NCBI GenBank assembly: GCA_029204225.1
Contig: CM055095.1
Span: forward strand, 44,501,446 to 44,565,445
Direction: 5' to 3'
DNA length: 64,000 bases
Source: Diphasiastrum complanatum
Taxonomy: Eukaryota; Streptophyta; Lycopodiopsida; Lycopodiales; Lycopodiaceae
Shown here: in pieces, positions 1-12,070 of the stretch
Position numbering within the stretch: the stretch's first letter is position 1
Layout: each line of letters opens with the position of its first letter
Position numbers and translations under genes: made by a program
The notes under the pieces: model-generated
Told to the model about the DNA's origin: nothing
Database searches by the model: none
Seen by the model: the letters and a program-made list of their open reading frames with translations, nothing else

Positions 1-271
1 CAATCGTCTGAATCTCAATAGTTAGATTTGATCCTTATAGTTTTATTATTTTTCTTTTGATTGGAGAGACAAGTTCGGGCTCACTGTCGAACTACGTCAC
101 ACCAGTCCCCCAATGGATTGGACTCTTTATCTAGGAAAAGGAATGTTGTTGGGTATGGTTTAAACGTTGTTGAAATTTGATTTGAAAAGGCTACACAAGC
201 AGTGGAAGTAAACCTTTAGCAGTGCGAAGAGCGTGTTGAAAAGCAAAATTGTCGGTCTGCACATGAGTCAT

Positions 272-1613
272 CTAATCAAGAAGCTTGTTGCCCTGCTGAA
301 ACTTGGAAAGTAGTGTAGAGGCAACAAGAGGCCAACTTTCTAGAAAAGCAGTGGGTGCAATGCAAGCCGTAGATACTAGGCCAACACCATTCAAGGAAGT
401 AGGAAGAAAAAATTGTCGCCTAGACAATTGACCTTCACAAGTGTCAAAGGTGCCTAGTCCCAAAAGTTGACCAAATACATTCAGTAAACTATCATCAAAA
501 TCTTGAAGTAATAATACTATGTTAGGTGAAGGAGAAACACAATGTAGAAGATAGCCAGGATGTTGGGCAAAGCACTGAGTGAGAATTTTGAACGCAACTT
601 GAGAATTTCTAAGCTTTGGCAACATAAGAATGACGAGCAAATCCATCCAGAGCATCCCACATGAATGAAGTGACATATTCAGGAGAACCGATGGGAACAC
701 CAAGTGCCTTTATGCCATGTTGAGGAGTAATGATCCTTACAAGGAGATATCTACCGGAAGGGGCCGTTTGGGCACCATGCTATGCACTCAGACCTGTTCA
801 CTATAAGCCGAATAGAAGAAAGCTGAGCTAAGAAATGCAAAAAGGCAGGAATGACTTTACTAGCAAGCCCCACAATATGTGTGTCATTTGCAATAGAGGG
901 AAATAAACAGGAGGAAAGAGCTATAGTAGTAGCACACAAGGCATGATAATCATGCCAAAGCAAAGACAGGCCCCACCTAAGGGAAGCATGACTAAAGTAT
1001 AAAGGAGAACTTTTAGAATACAAGCAGCACACAAAAAGGAATGAGCAAGACTAGCATATCTTGAGCACCATGAAGTTATTGAAAAATAGCCACTCTAGAA
1101 AAAGACTTGAAAGCCTTAGCAACATCGACTTGTAAAACAACCCGGTCTGGATGAAGATCCAAAATAGCTTGGAATGACAGTCTCACAACCACTAGGATTA
1201 GCGCATCCAAATTGAAACGAAAAAAGATGAGCATGAAATGCTTCTCGAAGCTAGAAACAAAGGGTCATGGCAACCAACTTGTATAAACATTCACCCACCG
1301 CAATCGGACGCACACCACCAAAGGGTTTATCCAACGCTAAAAGACGAGCGACAACTAGAATATGAGCAACTGAAGGGGGAATCTGCCCACAAGCAATGAA
1401 GGAGCAGACCTTGAGAAGATCAAAGCCACTAGCATAATCTAGAGAAAAACAATCACGTAGGTGCTCAAAGACCATTCCTAAAGGCCCACGAGTCGAGAGG
1501 CGAGGACCGTGAAGAAAAAACTTTAATATAATAAACTTTTGCAAATTGTAAATTAAAGTCAAGCTGAAAATCTTCCACAAACAAAGGAAATGTATCATTG
1601 GCATGTGGATCAA
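272..1613 (-). pseudogene. Decayed non-LTR (LINE-type) reverse transcriptase
   Basis: Read right to left on the minus strand, pieces of one reverse transcriptase appear in the family order. A block with GGVRPIAVGE lies near 1270-1330. VDVAKAFKSFSR, which matches the first catalytic-aspartate region, is near 1080-1135. IANDTHIVG stands where FADDTHIVG is expected, near 860-900, followed by an ECIAWCPNGP block and a C-terminal piece at 272-703. The frame changes and stops several times, and the second catalytic Asp reads Asn, so the copy is dead. In life such an enzyme nicks and reverse-transcribes its own mRNA at the target site. No endonuclease domain, poly-A tail or target-site duplication was found. 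The motif order is seen; the LINE assignment rests on family knowledge. Confidence 0.8.
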
Positions 1614-2763
1614 GCCGTTCTAGTGCCTAAATATTATCTGAAGAAGGCGTCGTTTAAACTGAGGGAGCAAGGGATGGACCCTAACAAAGCTTCATACAAG
1701 TGTTGGGCGAGTACATAGGTGCTTGGATGGTGACAACTTAGGTATCAAAGGCAGCGACCTAGTTGGTACATGATTTTGTGATACTAGGAATAAGAACCCA
1801 ACCCCTTGGTAGTAGCTCATTCAACATGGGTCAATACTTGACCATGCCTTGGTTTTGGCGAATGTAATACTCATTTTTTATACCTGAACTAAGGACAAAG
1901 TATGGATTTTGCCATGTTATAAATTCTAGTTTAAATTTTTTTATGGGTACCTAGAATCTTCCTCGATATTCATGGTGCTCCAAATAGGTTGATGTGTAGC
2001 AACATAATGTTGTATATTCAAATGAAGCGCATAAGGAATTTCAAAAAGGTTATGCCTTCATAATTGTGTAGACTTTCAACAATATGCATATATACATACC
2101 GGAGTTGATAACCTATTGATATCACCCTTGCAAAGGTTTTTCTGCTTGATACCATCTCGCAAATCATAAACGGTGGCTATACGTATATGTCACTTCCTCT
2201 AATCGATTTCTGTTCTAAAATTCATAATGTTAGGACTTGGCTGGTATATAAAATTTTAAAAAAATGCAATATGAAGACCTACATACTCCCCATGGCCTAA
2301 ACGCCAAGGGTTACATCGTAACCGTTTATCGTCTTGCTACCGGATTTCTCTTGCCGACACGTGGCCTTTTCTTTGGGCTCAGAAGACCGTTGGAATTGGG
2401 TGGGAGGATCTGGTCCACAGGGGCGCCTGCTTCGGCCGACCTTAATGGCACGCCGTGGGTCGAAGCGGGTGACCGTTGGATTTCACCCTGAGGGCGCAGA
2501 TGTTGACACGTGGTATATGCGAGAGAAGTCCAAGTGCCAGTATGCCACGTGGACATATCTAAGCGGCTGGGCCTGGAAGCTATGCGGTGCCGTTAAACCC
2601 CTCTTCTCCCTTGTGTTTCTCCCCAAGGAAGGAAGAAAGGAAGGCTTTTTGTTTGTTTGTTGTTGTTGGTTTGCGTGAAAGTGCGTTGCGTGTTCGTAGC
2701 GAAGGCGCTGGGCAGAAGAATTGCGAAGGATTTGGGTGAAGGAAGGCAGAAGAGGGGGAGAGC
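1614..2763. other. Upstream intergenic region and 5' leader of the MBD gene
   Basis: No gene is recognised here. From about 2290 the sequence becomes GC-richer, unlike the AT-rich DNA to its left, and the last 150 bases are purine/pyrimidine-rich in the manner of a plant 5' UTR. Several short overlapping open frames on both strands have no recognisable content and look like by-products of the GC-rich stretch. The true transcription start is unknown. Confidence 0.5.
2245..2252 (+). promoter_or_regulatory. Possible TATA box (TATATAAA)
   Basis: TATATAAA lies about 510 bases upstream of the MBD start codon. If used, it would imply a long 5' UTR or an upstream intron. It may equally be chance in AT-rich DNA. 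Confidence 0.2.
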
Positions 2764-4929
2764 ATGGGTGTGGAGGCAAGCCCCGAGCCGCATGGAGCCT
2801 CAGAGGCCGCAGCCGCCACTCCTGAGGCCGTCACTGAGCTGCTCGGAGGAGCTCCTGAAGGATGGCACAAGAAGGTTCTACTTCCCCCTCTGAACACTGT
2901 TTTTTCTTCCCATTTTTATAAATTGAATCGTATTTGCTCTCAAAATGTATTCACTACTAGGATTGTATATGCTTTTTTCGTTGTTGTATCTTGTGTTTTA
3001 GAGCTAGGGTTGGAATTAGGGCTAAGTTACGGAAGATTTTGGTGTGTTTCTAGTTGGAAGGTTCTTCTTTTCACTTGCAACGCTGTTTTCTCTTATTCTT
3101 ACGATTTCAATCATATTCGCTCTCAAGATCTCTGCAAAGCTAGGTTATTGTTATATTAATTAAATGCTTCTCCTTTCCACTCTCAGTACTATTTTCTGTA
3201 TGGGTTCAATCATATTTGCTCTCAAGGTTTTTGCAGAGCCAGATTTATATTTATGCTTAAAATTTTTGATGATTTTGACATGTTTTCAGTTGTAAGGTTC
3301 TGCTTCCCACTCTCAATACTCTTTTCTGTGTGGATTCCGTGATATTTGTTTTCAAGATCTTTTTGCACAGCTAAGTCTATTTTATCGTGTTAGAATTAGA
3401 AATACTGCTAAGTTGTAGATGGTTTTGGTGTCTTTTCAGTTTTAAGGTTCTGCTTCCCACTTTCATTTCCTTTTTTTTTCCACATTTCTGTATGGCTTCA
3501 ATCGTTTATTTTCTCAAAATATCTTATTGTCTAGATTTATTATTTATTTTATCTTGTATTCTAGAGCTAGGGTTTGAAATAGCGCTAAGTATTCTGTGTT
3601 TTCAGTTTGAAGATTCTGCTTTTCCACTCTCTGTACTAGTTTTCTTCCCATTTCTGTATGGTTTCAATTATATTTTCTCTTGAGATGTTTTTTCGGCCAG
3701 GTTATCATGTTATTTGTCTTGTGTTGTAGAACGAGGGTTAGAAACAGTGCTAAGTAATTCAAGATTTTGGTGTTTTCAGTTAGCTCCAAAGAGCTTCGGG
3801 ACTCCCAGGCGGAAGGATGTGGTTTTTGTTGCGCCAGGCGGTGAAGAAATTAGGTCAAAGAGTCAGTTAGAGCGTTACATTAAGGCCAACCCTGACGGGC
3901 CCCTTCTTTCCCAGTTTGACTGGAGTACAGGTCAGTAAGCTTACTCTTCTTCTATATAATTGTGTAGCTTAGTAAGCACTTGAATATTTTTATTAATGTC
4001 ATGTAGTTTCACTTTTCTTGTGATTGATGGCTGTTCAAGGGGAAACGCCAAGGAGGTCCGGAAGATTGAGCTCAAAACCAAGCCAATCAACTGACAGCCC
4101 AGACACGGAGCCCCCTGTGAAAAGGGGGAAAAGAACACCAGCGAAGGATTCAAAGGAAAGTTATGAGACACCTCCTTCAAAAAGGGCGAAAAGGGGGAGG
4201 CCCCCGAAGGGTTTGAAGGAAGATGACAAGGTGGAGACTAACCCATCTGAAATGACGACACCGCCTGTGAAGGAGTCTGAGGATGAAGAGATAGAAACTA
4301 AATCATCTGAGTCTAAGGAAGCTGAAAACACTGACAATAATCAGATTAAGGAGCCTGAGTCTGAGCCTGTGCTTGTGCCTGTGTCCCTGTTGGAGCCGGT
4401 GGCCGTGGCTGTGGCTGTGAAGGATTCCAAGGAGGTTGTAGACACAGAGAACGAGCTGGCTACGGATGGATTTGTGAAGGACAAAAATGCCGAGGCAGTC
4501 CAATCCAAGAATGAATCGCTGGTAAAGGTCATTAAAGAAGATGAAGACACTGAGATGAAGGATGCATCTCCTGTTTTTACAAATAATTTTGAAGGGGTAG
4601 CTGAATACATAAAGGATGATTCAGCTCCAACCAAGGTGAGCACCATTGAGGTTATTGAGGACATATATGGCAGCCATGATCTGCATCCAAAGGTTGAAGT
4701 TCAAGCAGCAGTAGAGCGTGAAGCTAAAGAAACTAATAAAAATCTGGATTTTACTGAGATGAAGGATGATGTGAACGGGGGTTGTCTGGCCTCAGAAGCG
4801 CATGACCAGGATGAGCATGTTGAGACAGTACATTCTGAAGCTGATCATGCAAAACCTGAAATAGCTGCATATTTTGGAGTTACTAAGCCACAAGAGGCTC
4901 ATCCTGCAGAAGTTGGTGTAAGCAGCTAG
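2764..4929 (+). CDS. Methyl-CpG-binding-domain protein, MBD10/MBD11-like
   Basis: Three exons give 383 residues: 2764-2874, 3780-3930 and 4040-4929. Both introns begin GT and end AG; the first is phase 0 and the second phase 1. Exon 1 ends with PEGWHKK and exon 2 continues with APKSFGTPRRKDVVFVAPGG and SQLERYIKANPDG, ending in FDWSTG. Together, residues about 28-87, this is the plant MBD fold. Exon 3 opens with ETPRRSGR, as in Arabidopsis MBD10/11, then has an AT-hook-like RGRPPKG near residue 140 and a long acidic/lysine-rich tail expected to be disordered. The family is nuclear and chromatin-associated; Arabidopsis members of this clade bind methylated CpG weakly if at all. The ATG at 2764 was chosen because it opens the only frame running into the MBD without a stop. 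Intron 1 is made of tandem units that repeat both splice-site contexts, so alternative splicing is possible. Confidence 0.85.
2872..3779 (+). repeat. Degenerate tandem repeat filling MBD intron 1
   Basis: Units begin near 2872, 3058, 3165, 3294, 3444 and 3611, spaced about 105-185 bases. Each opens with a version of AAGGTTCTGCTTCCCACTCT, which is the exon 1 donor context, and then has a CTGTATGG..TTCAAT..TATTTGCTCTCAAG block. Several carry GAGCTAGGGTT..GCTAAG and end in GGTGTTTTCAGTT, which resembles the acceptor before exon 2. The intron therefore repeats its own donor and acceptor neighbourhoods several times. Copies are diverged but aligned by eye. Confidence 0.75.
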
Positions 4930-6415
4930 AGGTAGTGCCAGTGATTTTCGTTCGGAGAAGGGTTACTTTGAACAAAGGTCGACTGTGTTCCTATAAAGCA
5001 CAAGGATATGGATTGAAGGCAGGATGTTCAAAGTTAAGATGGGTAGTTAGCTACCACAGATTTGATCTAACCAAAAGCCTGTACTCTAGATTAGGGCATT
5101 GTTTTGGATACGATAATGCTAACAAATGCATGGACCCTTAGAGAGAAGCCTTTTGTAGATTATCTTCATCTTTGTGCAAGTAAATCTTAGAGTAGTCTCA
5201 GGAAAGAAACAGGCTTGATCTTATGATGGGATTTTTCCTGTTGTAGACATTGTGTTAGGGTCCACCACTTTGTTTAGCTTTTGCATATATCTCGTATTGT
5301 AACCCCTTTATGTCAATAGGACTTAAGACACATTTCGTTTCTTTATCTTTCAGGTAAAAGTTTGTTTCTGCCCTGCTTATGTAATAGAACAATTGTTGCT
5401 CACTTTTTATGGTGAAAATTGCTTGAAAAGATGTAGGCATTTTTCACTTGGTGATGTGCTGTGCACCTTGTGACACTAGCTCTCCTGATTGCTGATTCTG
5501 TAAAGATGGAGCTACTCTTCTCTTTTTTGTACTTTTCTTTGTCCTTCGTCACAACTCAATTTGAATTGTTTTTTTAATCAAATTATTTGTTGACTATTCG
5601 AATTGTCCTCTTGCAGAAGGTTTAAAACTCCTTTATTCAATTTTTTAACTAAAACATGGAAGAAATTCAAATTTTTTTGTAGAAAGGTTTCTTAAAATTC
5701 CATTTCAATCAGTTTGGGGAACTTCAAATTTGAGATTCATTGTCACTACTCTAGTTCTATAGTTGAAGAGCCATTCTTGCTTAAGCGGGCCTGTTATTTG
5801 CAGCACTTTTTTTTCTTTCAAAGCTATTATTTTTATCCTTTATGGCAGCAGGCTTCTTTTGCTGTAGTTTTGAAATATTTTTATCGCTATGCTTTTTATG
5901 TATCCTTGCCAGCATATTTACCAGGTTTTAAGTAATTTTGTGGGTATACATAATCCATCATGCCAAACAATTGTGCGCAAGGTCCCCACTGAAGCCTGCA
6001 TAATCTAGAATTATGAGCTTATGGTGAAATCATTTCCTTGTCTGAAAGAGTGAGCACTTGATATTATAAGACCTTTATTTAACCTGTTTTGTGTCAAAGA
6101 TGGTCTGACTTTCAGGGCTTGAGTTTTTTAGATTGTTGACCTGCCTTAGAAAATGATTATCTTTTTATAAATATTATCTCCAAGATTATGCCTTGTCCGT
6201 TTCTAACTTGTCCTCTATTTCATTGATTTTCAGCTAATTAATTCCATACACGTGTGTTTGTTTTACGGCATTTATAGTTTCTTTAGCATTGACATCAGGA
6301 TTCATTATCACCTCATATAAAAGATTTCATAGAAGCTGTTAATCCTAGGAATGTTTTGGAATTGCACAAGGGACCTCTCTTTGATTAAGGATTTAGACTC
6401 TGCCATGAAACATAT
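4930..6415 (+). other. Probable 3' UTR of the MBD gene, then intergenic DNA
   Basis: The first 500 bases or so after the MBD stop are not AT-extreme and are probably 3' UTR, though no clear poly-A signal decides its end. The remainder is T-rich intergenic sequence. No gene, RNA or element was recognised. Confidence 0.4.
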
Positions 6416-6740
6416 TTGAGGCATTCAGCCTGAAAATCAGCATGTATTATACACTATGCATTTTATGTCGCCTCGAGGAATCTGGGAATTCTGATGTTTG
6501 CCAAATTGTGATTAATTTAAAGTTAAATAATGAATTACCTGATTCTGCTGTAGGATCAGCTCTGTGATCTAGGATCTATCATTGGACTTATTGAGGCATT
6601 TAGCCTGAAAATAAGCATGTATCATACATACAGTATATACTGCCTTAAATGTTGCCTTTGAGGAATTTAGGCATTTGAATGTTGGCCAAGATTGTGATGA
6701 ACTTTAAGTTTATTAATGAACTGCCTTTTTTGCTGCAAGA
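6416..6740. repeat. Degenerate direct duplication, period about 180 bp
   Basis: TGAGGCATTCAGCCTGAAAA at about 6416 and TGAGGCATTTAGCCTGAAAA at about 6590 begin two copies. They continue with similar ATCATAC, TTGAGGAAT, TTGCCAA and ATTGTGAT blocks. The copies are clearly diverged and carry small indels. Confidence 0.7.
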
Positions 6741-6874
6741 TTGACTCTTTTCTTGAAGCAACCAACCATTGAAAGTCCCTTTTAATGTCAGCAACCCAAA
6801 TCAAAGTTGATCTCAAAACCAAAAAAATTAAGCACTGCTGCCAGTTCTAGCAAAATTGCTGTAGTATAGCTGCC

Positions 6875-7300
6875 CATCATCACCAAATAGTTATGTTAAT
6901 GCCCAAGGAATTCAAAGCCAAACCTGCCTTTAAATCTTTTACTGAACTAACTTTAATGTTTGAAGCGAATAAATTTCAAAGCAAAGAAAATAAGTGAGCA
7001 GAGTCTTCTTTTCTTTGACGACTGCCCTACCAAATTTTGACTTGCATGCCTTAAGTCTCCTTTGAAGTTTATATAGTTTAACCATCATCACCAAATAGTT
7101 GTGTTAATGCCCAAGGAATTCAAAGCCAAACCTGCCAATTTTAAATCTTGTACGAACTAACTTTAATGTTTGAAGCGAATAAATTTCAAAGCAAAGAAAA
7201 TAAGTAAGCAGAGTCTTCTTTTCTCTGACGATTGCCCTACCAAAAACTTTTGGTTTTTGACTTGCATGCCTGAAGTCTCCTTTGAACTTTATATAGTTTA
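6875..7300. repeat. Tandem duplication, period about 208 bp
   Basis: A unit starting CATCATCACCAAATAGTT at 6875 recurs at 7083. Both copies run through AATTCAAAGCCAAACCTGCC, a TTTGAAGCGAATAAATTTC block and GACTTGCATGCCT, and end at TTTATATAGTTTAAC. The copies are close to identical apart from a few indels, so this duplication is younger than the neighbouring one at 6416-6740. Confidence 0.85.
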
Positions 7301-8343
7301 ACAATACAAGAGAATAAGAAAACAACGTTAGTCGGTACAAGAGAAAAATAGAAGAACGTATGTCAATGGAACAAAACTTTTAAGACCACCTTTGAAGAGC
7401 CCAACCTTTGTCCACACCTCATATCAAGGCAAATCGAAATTTGAAATTGCTACTACTATTATTCTATCACAATTACCTTTAGGTCAAATTCACTTTCAAA
7501 ACATACCTCCATAAAAAATTGTTTTTAGTGATTCAAAAGGAGACATTCACATCAATGAAGGAAAAGTATGTAACCTTTTTAATTGATTTCCATTTTTTGG
7601 GAATCCCCTTAATGATCAATGCTACTTAATGTGCTATAGGATCTATAATACAATTGAGTAGATTGAGCCTTACAAAATAAGCATTTTCATTTTAATGGAA
7701 CATTCTCAAACTTATTTTTATGGACTTAGCAAGGTGGATATGACATGTATCTCAATGTAAAAATTAAAAATATAATAACAATAACAAGGCTTTAATCATT
7801 TGCCCTTGTGCCAAATGGCAAAAAAGACATTTTGCAATTCAACTGCTTCAACATTTTACATATTCCAAGAAAACTTTGCTTCCAATGACGAGAAGAAAAA
7901 AATCCTTCAACATTGCTATGGCATGAACTTGAAACCAAAATCTCTTAGCCAACTTAGAGAGTTTGCATTGGAAAGTGAAATGGCATCTAACTTAGGTAAG
8001 TACTTTATAAATGAAAACAAATGTACCCTAATATGCATGCATATGCTTAAGACTACACTATGTCATTAGTATGATTTGATATTTCTTTGATCATGCACAA
8101 CTTCGAGCCTTCTAAAGAATAAAACATTACATGTTTGAGAAGACACACCCTAAAGAATAGTGGATATGGTAAAACTTGGTCCAATTGCACACTTATTAAA
8201 GACTTCCAATGTGTGTCCTATTAACTACATATTAGATGAACGTAGACTAACAAAGCTCTTATTATTGCCAAATCCACATTGCCTTCTCATGAGTGCAACA
8301 TGTAGTCTATACACGGTACGACACTCATGTAATCGTCTTGTGG

Positions 8344-8345
<2 letters not shown>
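7301..8345. other. Intergenic AT-rich region, nothing recognised
   Basis: An 89-codon open frame at 7800-8069 (+) has no recognisable motif, no splice context and ordinary AT-rich composition, so it is not called a gene. Nothing else stands out. Confidence 0.4.

Positions 8346-8426
<81 letters not shown>
8346..8426. repeat. (CT)n microsatellite, about 40 units
   Basis: Uninterrupted CT dinucleotide run of about 81 bases. Both strands remain open across it, giving spurious Ser/Leu and Arg/Glu repeats. Confidence 0.97.
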
Positions 8427-8428
<2 letters not shown>

Positions 8429-9664
8429 GCTTCTAATATGTTCGCCCTCACAATCCATTCATCCATGGTCGATCTAGATTTACGACAAAAAGAACTTAAT
8501 TGTACAACAATGCATAGAACAAACATGTGCCATGTATTCCTAGTCCTCCAAGGGTGAGCGCGGTCTGGCACATATGCTCTTACCCACTTTCAAATCATGA
8601 TAATTGTTTAAGTAGCTTATGAACAACTCATAAAATTTGTGGAATTTTATAAGGGAAACCTCTCTAGCAAGAAGTTTGATAGTGAGATTTGAAGAAAGAA
8701 CATGCTCCATAACTAGAAATTTTGCTAAATTTTTCAATTCTTCATATTCTTAATTGGTTAGCTTAGCTTGAATTGTCTACAACCAATTGATATGTGTACC
8801 CATATCAAGATGTTAGGTTGTTTGCTAATGATTCCAAGGAGTATGAACTCCACCACGTAGTCTTTTAGCTAGCTATGAAGGTGTTTATGGATTGATAACA
8901 TCACTTTAGATTTAAGAAGTCTAACCTTGATGCTAATACGTCTATATCATTGCAAAGTGATCTACTGTAAGGCATTTATCTCCTCCTTTAGATATATGAC
9001 TAGAAGAAGAGTTACAAAGAGATATGGGGAAGCTATCTTGACCACATTTCCAATATAATTGTATAGGTTCTAAGAAATCTATTTATGTCAATTTTAAATT
9101 AAGTGCCAATCTAAAGAGCATCAACTTGACTACTTTTAAAATTGTAAGGTAAATGAAATTTAATTTTTTTTTAAATAGTTATTATTTTAATAACTCAATA
9201 TTAACACACATTTTAGAAAATAAAAATATTTAAAAATCTATCTACTTTAGAATAATATAAGATTTAACGAACATCAAACTCTTTATTTAGGTTTTTTTAA
9301 GAGTCTCATTTGCAAAAACAATGTCTCAAATATTGTGTGTAGTCATTTTTTTGAGAATGAATAAAAATAAGAATTTCATGTTATTCAACTACGTTCATCA
9401 TTCTTACAACTTACATCAATCAATTTCATGATAATAAAAATCTTAAATAGAAAACATGTTTAAAAAAACAAAACAAAACTAGATACAAAAGAGATAACAT
9501 AATGACACAAATCTCAAATATATAATAATGAAAAATGGTTGATCCAAAATAGCGAAAACATAGTACAGACGTTAATGCTCAAATAACGGTTGATGTAGGC
9601 AACTATTGATATAACAGGAGAGCAAGGTTATGGCTCAAACTACCTTTAACTAGCTATGCAGCAT
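8427..9664. other. AT-rich intergenic region, nothing recognised
   Basis: AT-rich throughout, especially 9150-9550, with no open frame of note, no LTR boundary and no RNA gene seen. Confidence 0.4.
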
Positions 9665-9740
9665 GGGAGCTGCTGGCGCCGGGGACAAAGCTGGCGCCAG
9701 TGGCGCCCGGAGTAAAGCTTGTAAAGGTAGCTTTACAACA
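9665..9740 (-). repeat. Truncated left LTR of the LARD-like element
   Basis: Matches 13187-13263: GGAGCTGC, TGGCGCC repeats, GTAAAGCTTGTAAAGGTAGC and the terminal TTTACAACA. The outer 1.1 kb of this LTR is absent. Confidence 0.75.
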
Positions 9741-12054
9741 TCCACCCCACCTTTATAAAATCTGATGTCCTCATTAGATGTCAAATTAAAGTAAAGGTGT
9801 CTCCCAATTAAAATAACTATACATTTAAGCTACTTGGCACAGTACTCAATTTACTGGCCACTTTTTATTAACATTGAAGCTGGCACACCACAAGTCGGAG
9901 GCTCAGCCTTTGTACTGAAAAATTACATAACTTGAAAATATCTCTTTGTCTGGGAAAAGTGTAGATTTTATATCGCTTAGTAAAACCCAAGAACCTTATT
10001 AACTGGTGACAGAGGCCTTTCTGTGAAATGTTCGCCCTCGCTTCTGACTTTTGACTTTGGAACTCCTTTGAGCTCCTGATTTGTCCTTGATGCACTTTGT
10101 GTTGAGCTCCCTGAGCTCCAGATTTGATCAGTTCCGCACAGGTTTCAAGGCTCCCTGAGCCAAAGGATTTATCGTTTGATTGCCCACTTTATGGTCCACT
10201 CCGTGCCTTGTTGCTTTCGCGTCTGGATTTCTCTCCTTGTCCCAGCCTGATCTTGATACTTTTCCTTCTTGGCTCTTTAAGGTAGGCAAAGATTGAGTAC
10301 TCCGCAATGCACCTCTCACTTAGCTTGAAGTAGCTCTTTGAATCAACCCAAATGTAACGATTGACCTCGTGGAGAGCCAAAGGGTCGCACCAGTTTGATC
10401 CGCATATGAACTATCTCTTTGCATTTGTTTGAAGCGCCATGTCCGTCACGCAAAACTTGACTTTCACAATTCCATCACTGGTCAGTTGCCTCACAGTCAA
10501 AACAAGAATTGTACATTGAGTTTGGCTTCAAGCAGCTCTCTTTGAATCAGACACATGCACCCGGAGTTTGCACTAGTCCGATCTCAACACGAACTGTCCC
10601 TTAGCGTCCATTTGAAGTACCAAGTCTCTCATGCAAGACTCAACTTTCACAGTTCCTTCATTGATCAGCTGCCTTACACGTAACACAAGCCAGCGTACTC
10701 ATATGTTTCCTCATCATTTTTGGTCCAGAGAAAGCCTATAACAAACTTTCCATTCCGCAACAAAAACTTGTTAACTTATTAGGTCCAAAGTTCGCCAGTC
10801 TCCTCGTGTGAGTATGGCTAGGTCACCTTGAATTTGCCCTCGTTTTGATCAACTTTTATTCAAAATTTGCCCCAAGAGAGAGGTGTGTGTGATAGTTCCC
10901 CTCTTGCTTATAAAATCAGTTGACCGGACTTAGAGTAGAGTTCTTTGGACACAAAGCCTTTCCAACACTTTGTTTTCCATCTGCTAGGATTATGGCTCGA
11001 TCCAACTTGTTGCCAATCTATGAAGAGGATCCTAGTCTTTCCCCTTTGAGGAAAAATCCAACTGATACTGGATATCACCCATGCTCAGTGAGTTTCAGTT
11101 CCGAAGGTGGCCATCCCAAATGAAGACCAACTGCTCCATAGAAGATCTCCCCTGAAATTGCCCTTTCCAACTTTTGACTTCCTGCTTGCGTCTGGTGGGC
11201 GTTGTCGCAAATGAAACTAACCCAAGAAACAGCCTAGCCATCCATCCTTTGCAAACATTGAGTCGTTTCGTTGCCGTTCACGTGTGAGTACTTGAACTGC
11301 AAATCTGCCCCACAGATTCTGTAGTCCTCTTTGTTTGATGGTATTAACCTTCAAAAGAAAGGCTCCTTCTCAAGCCATCAGCTCCTTGTATCACAAGCAA
11401 TCATGCAAACCAGACAAAGCACAAGTACTAAGACTCACCACAAATACATACAAGCAAGACACTCAGGCAGGTTTACTAATAGGCAACAAAGACAAGGTCC
11501 CCCTTTGAGATAGTCCTGCCAAAGGACCTTTGCCTGGCCGCGCCCATAGAGATAGATCACAAAATCAACCCACAGAGGACACCCATTCAACTATCCGTGC
11601 TTTCACCATTAAGCAGCACATTGCCTCAGTCACGCCCCACCACTTTTTGGTCGATAGCCCTTATAGCTAAACGATCAGCAGCTATCCCGCACCAGTAGCT
11701 AACCACTCGTGCTTTACACCCGAATTCGAGCAGCATCTCTGTATCAATGGTTAACCCGTACAGTTCGAATATGTCGTCTTGCACCCCACAAGGCACAGAC
11801 CGTGCTTACACCAATATAATGGCAGCACACTGTCTCATCTGTCCTACATGCAGACATCGCCAGGCCCGAACCGCGAGAACTGACCGTTCTTACACTTCAA
11901 GGGCAGCACCTTGACTCATCAAGTCCCCCGTTCTTCCGACCACCCCGACCGTGGACGCACCCGTGCTTACACTGTAGCACCTTGCACAATAGTTGTCCTG
12001 ATGAACCCCAAACAGTGGCCATTTTCGCGAGATCCACATAGTTGACCGGCCAGT

Positions 12055-12068
12055 CAGCTCTGACACCA
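12055..12068 (-). promoter_or_regulatory. Primer-binding site, initiator-Met tRNA type
   Basis: The minus strand reads TGGTGTCAGAGCTG two bases inside the right LTR. It differs by one base from the usual TGGTATCAGAGC complement of the initiator-Met tRNA 3' end. Confidence 0.7.
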
Positions 12069-12070
12069 CA

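Noticed and set aside
2264-2893. Several overlapping open frames on both strands upstream of the MBD gene
   Set aside because: They overlap each other on both strands in a GC-rich stretch and have no recognisable content; the MBD exon explains the only meaningful frame.
7800-8069. Possible small gene of 89 codons
   Set aside because: No recognisable motif, AT-rich composition like its surroundings, no splice or promoter support.
8160-8477. Open frames of 105 and 77 codons spanning the CT tract on both strands
   Set aside because: They exist only because (CT)n/(GA)n has no stop codons; the flanking residues show no motif. The same applies to frames at 20107-20289 and 22214-22536.
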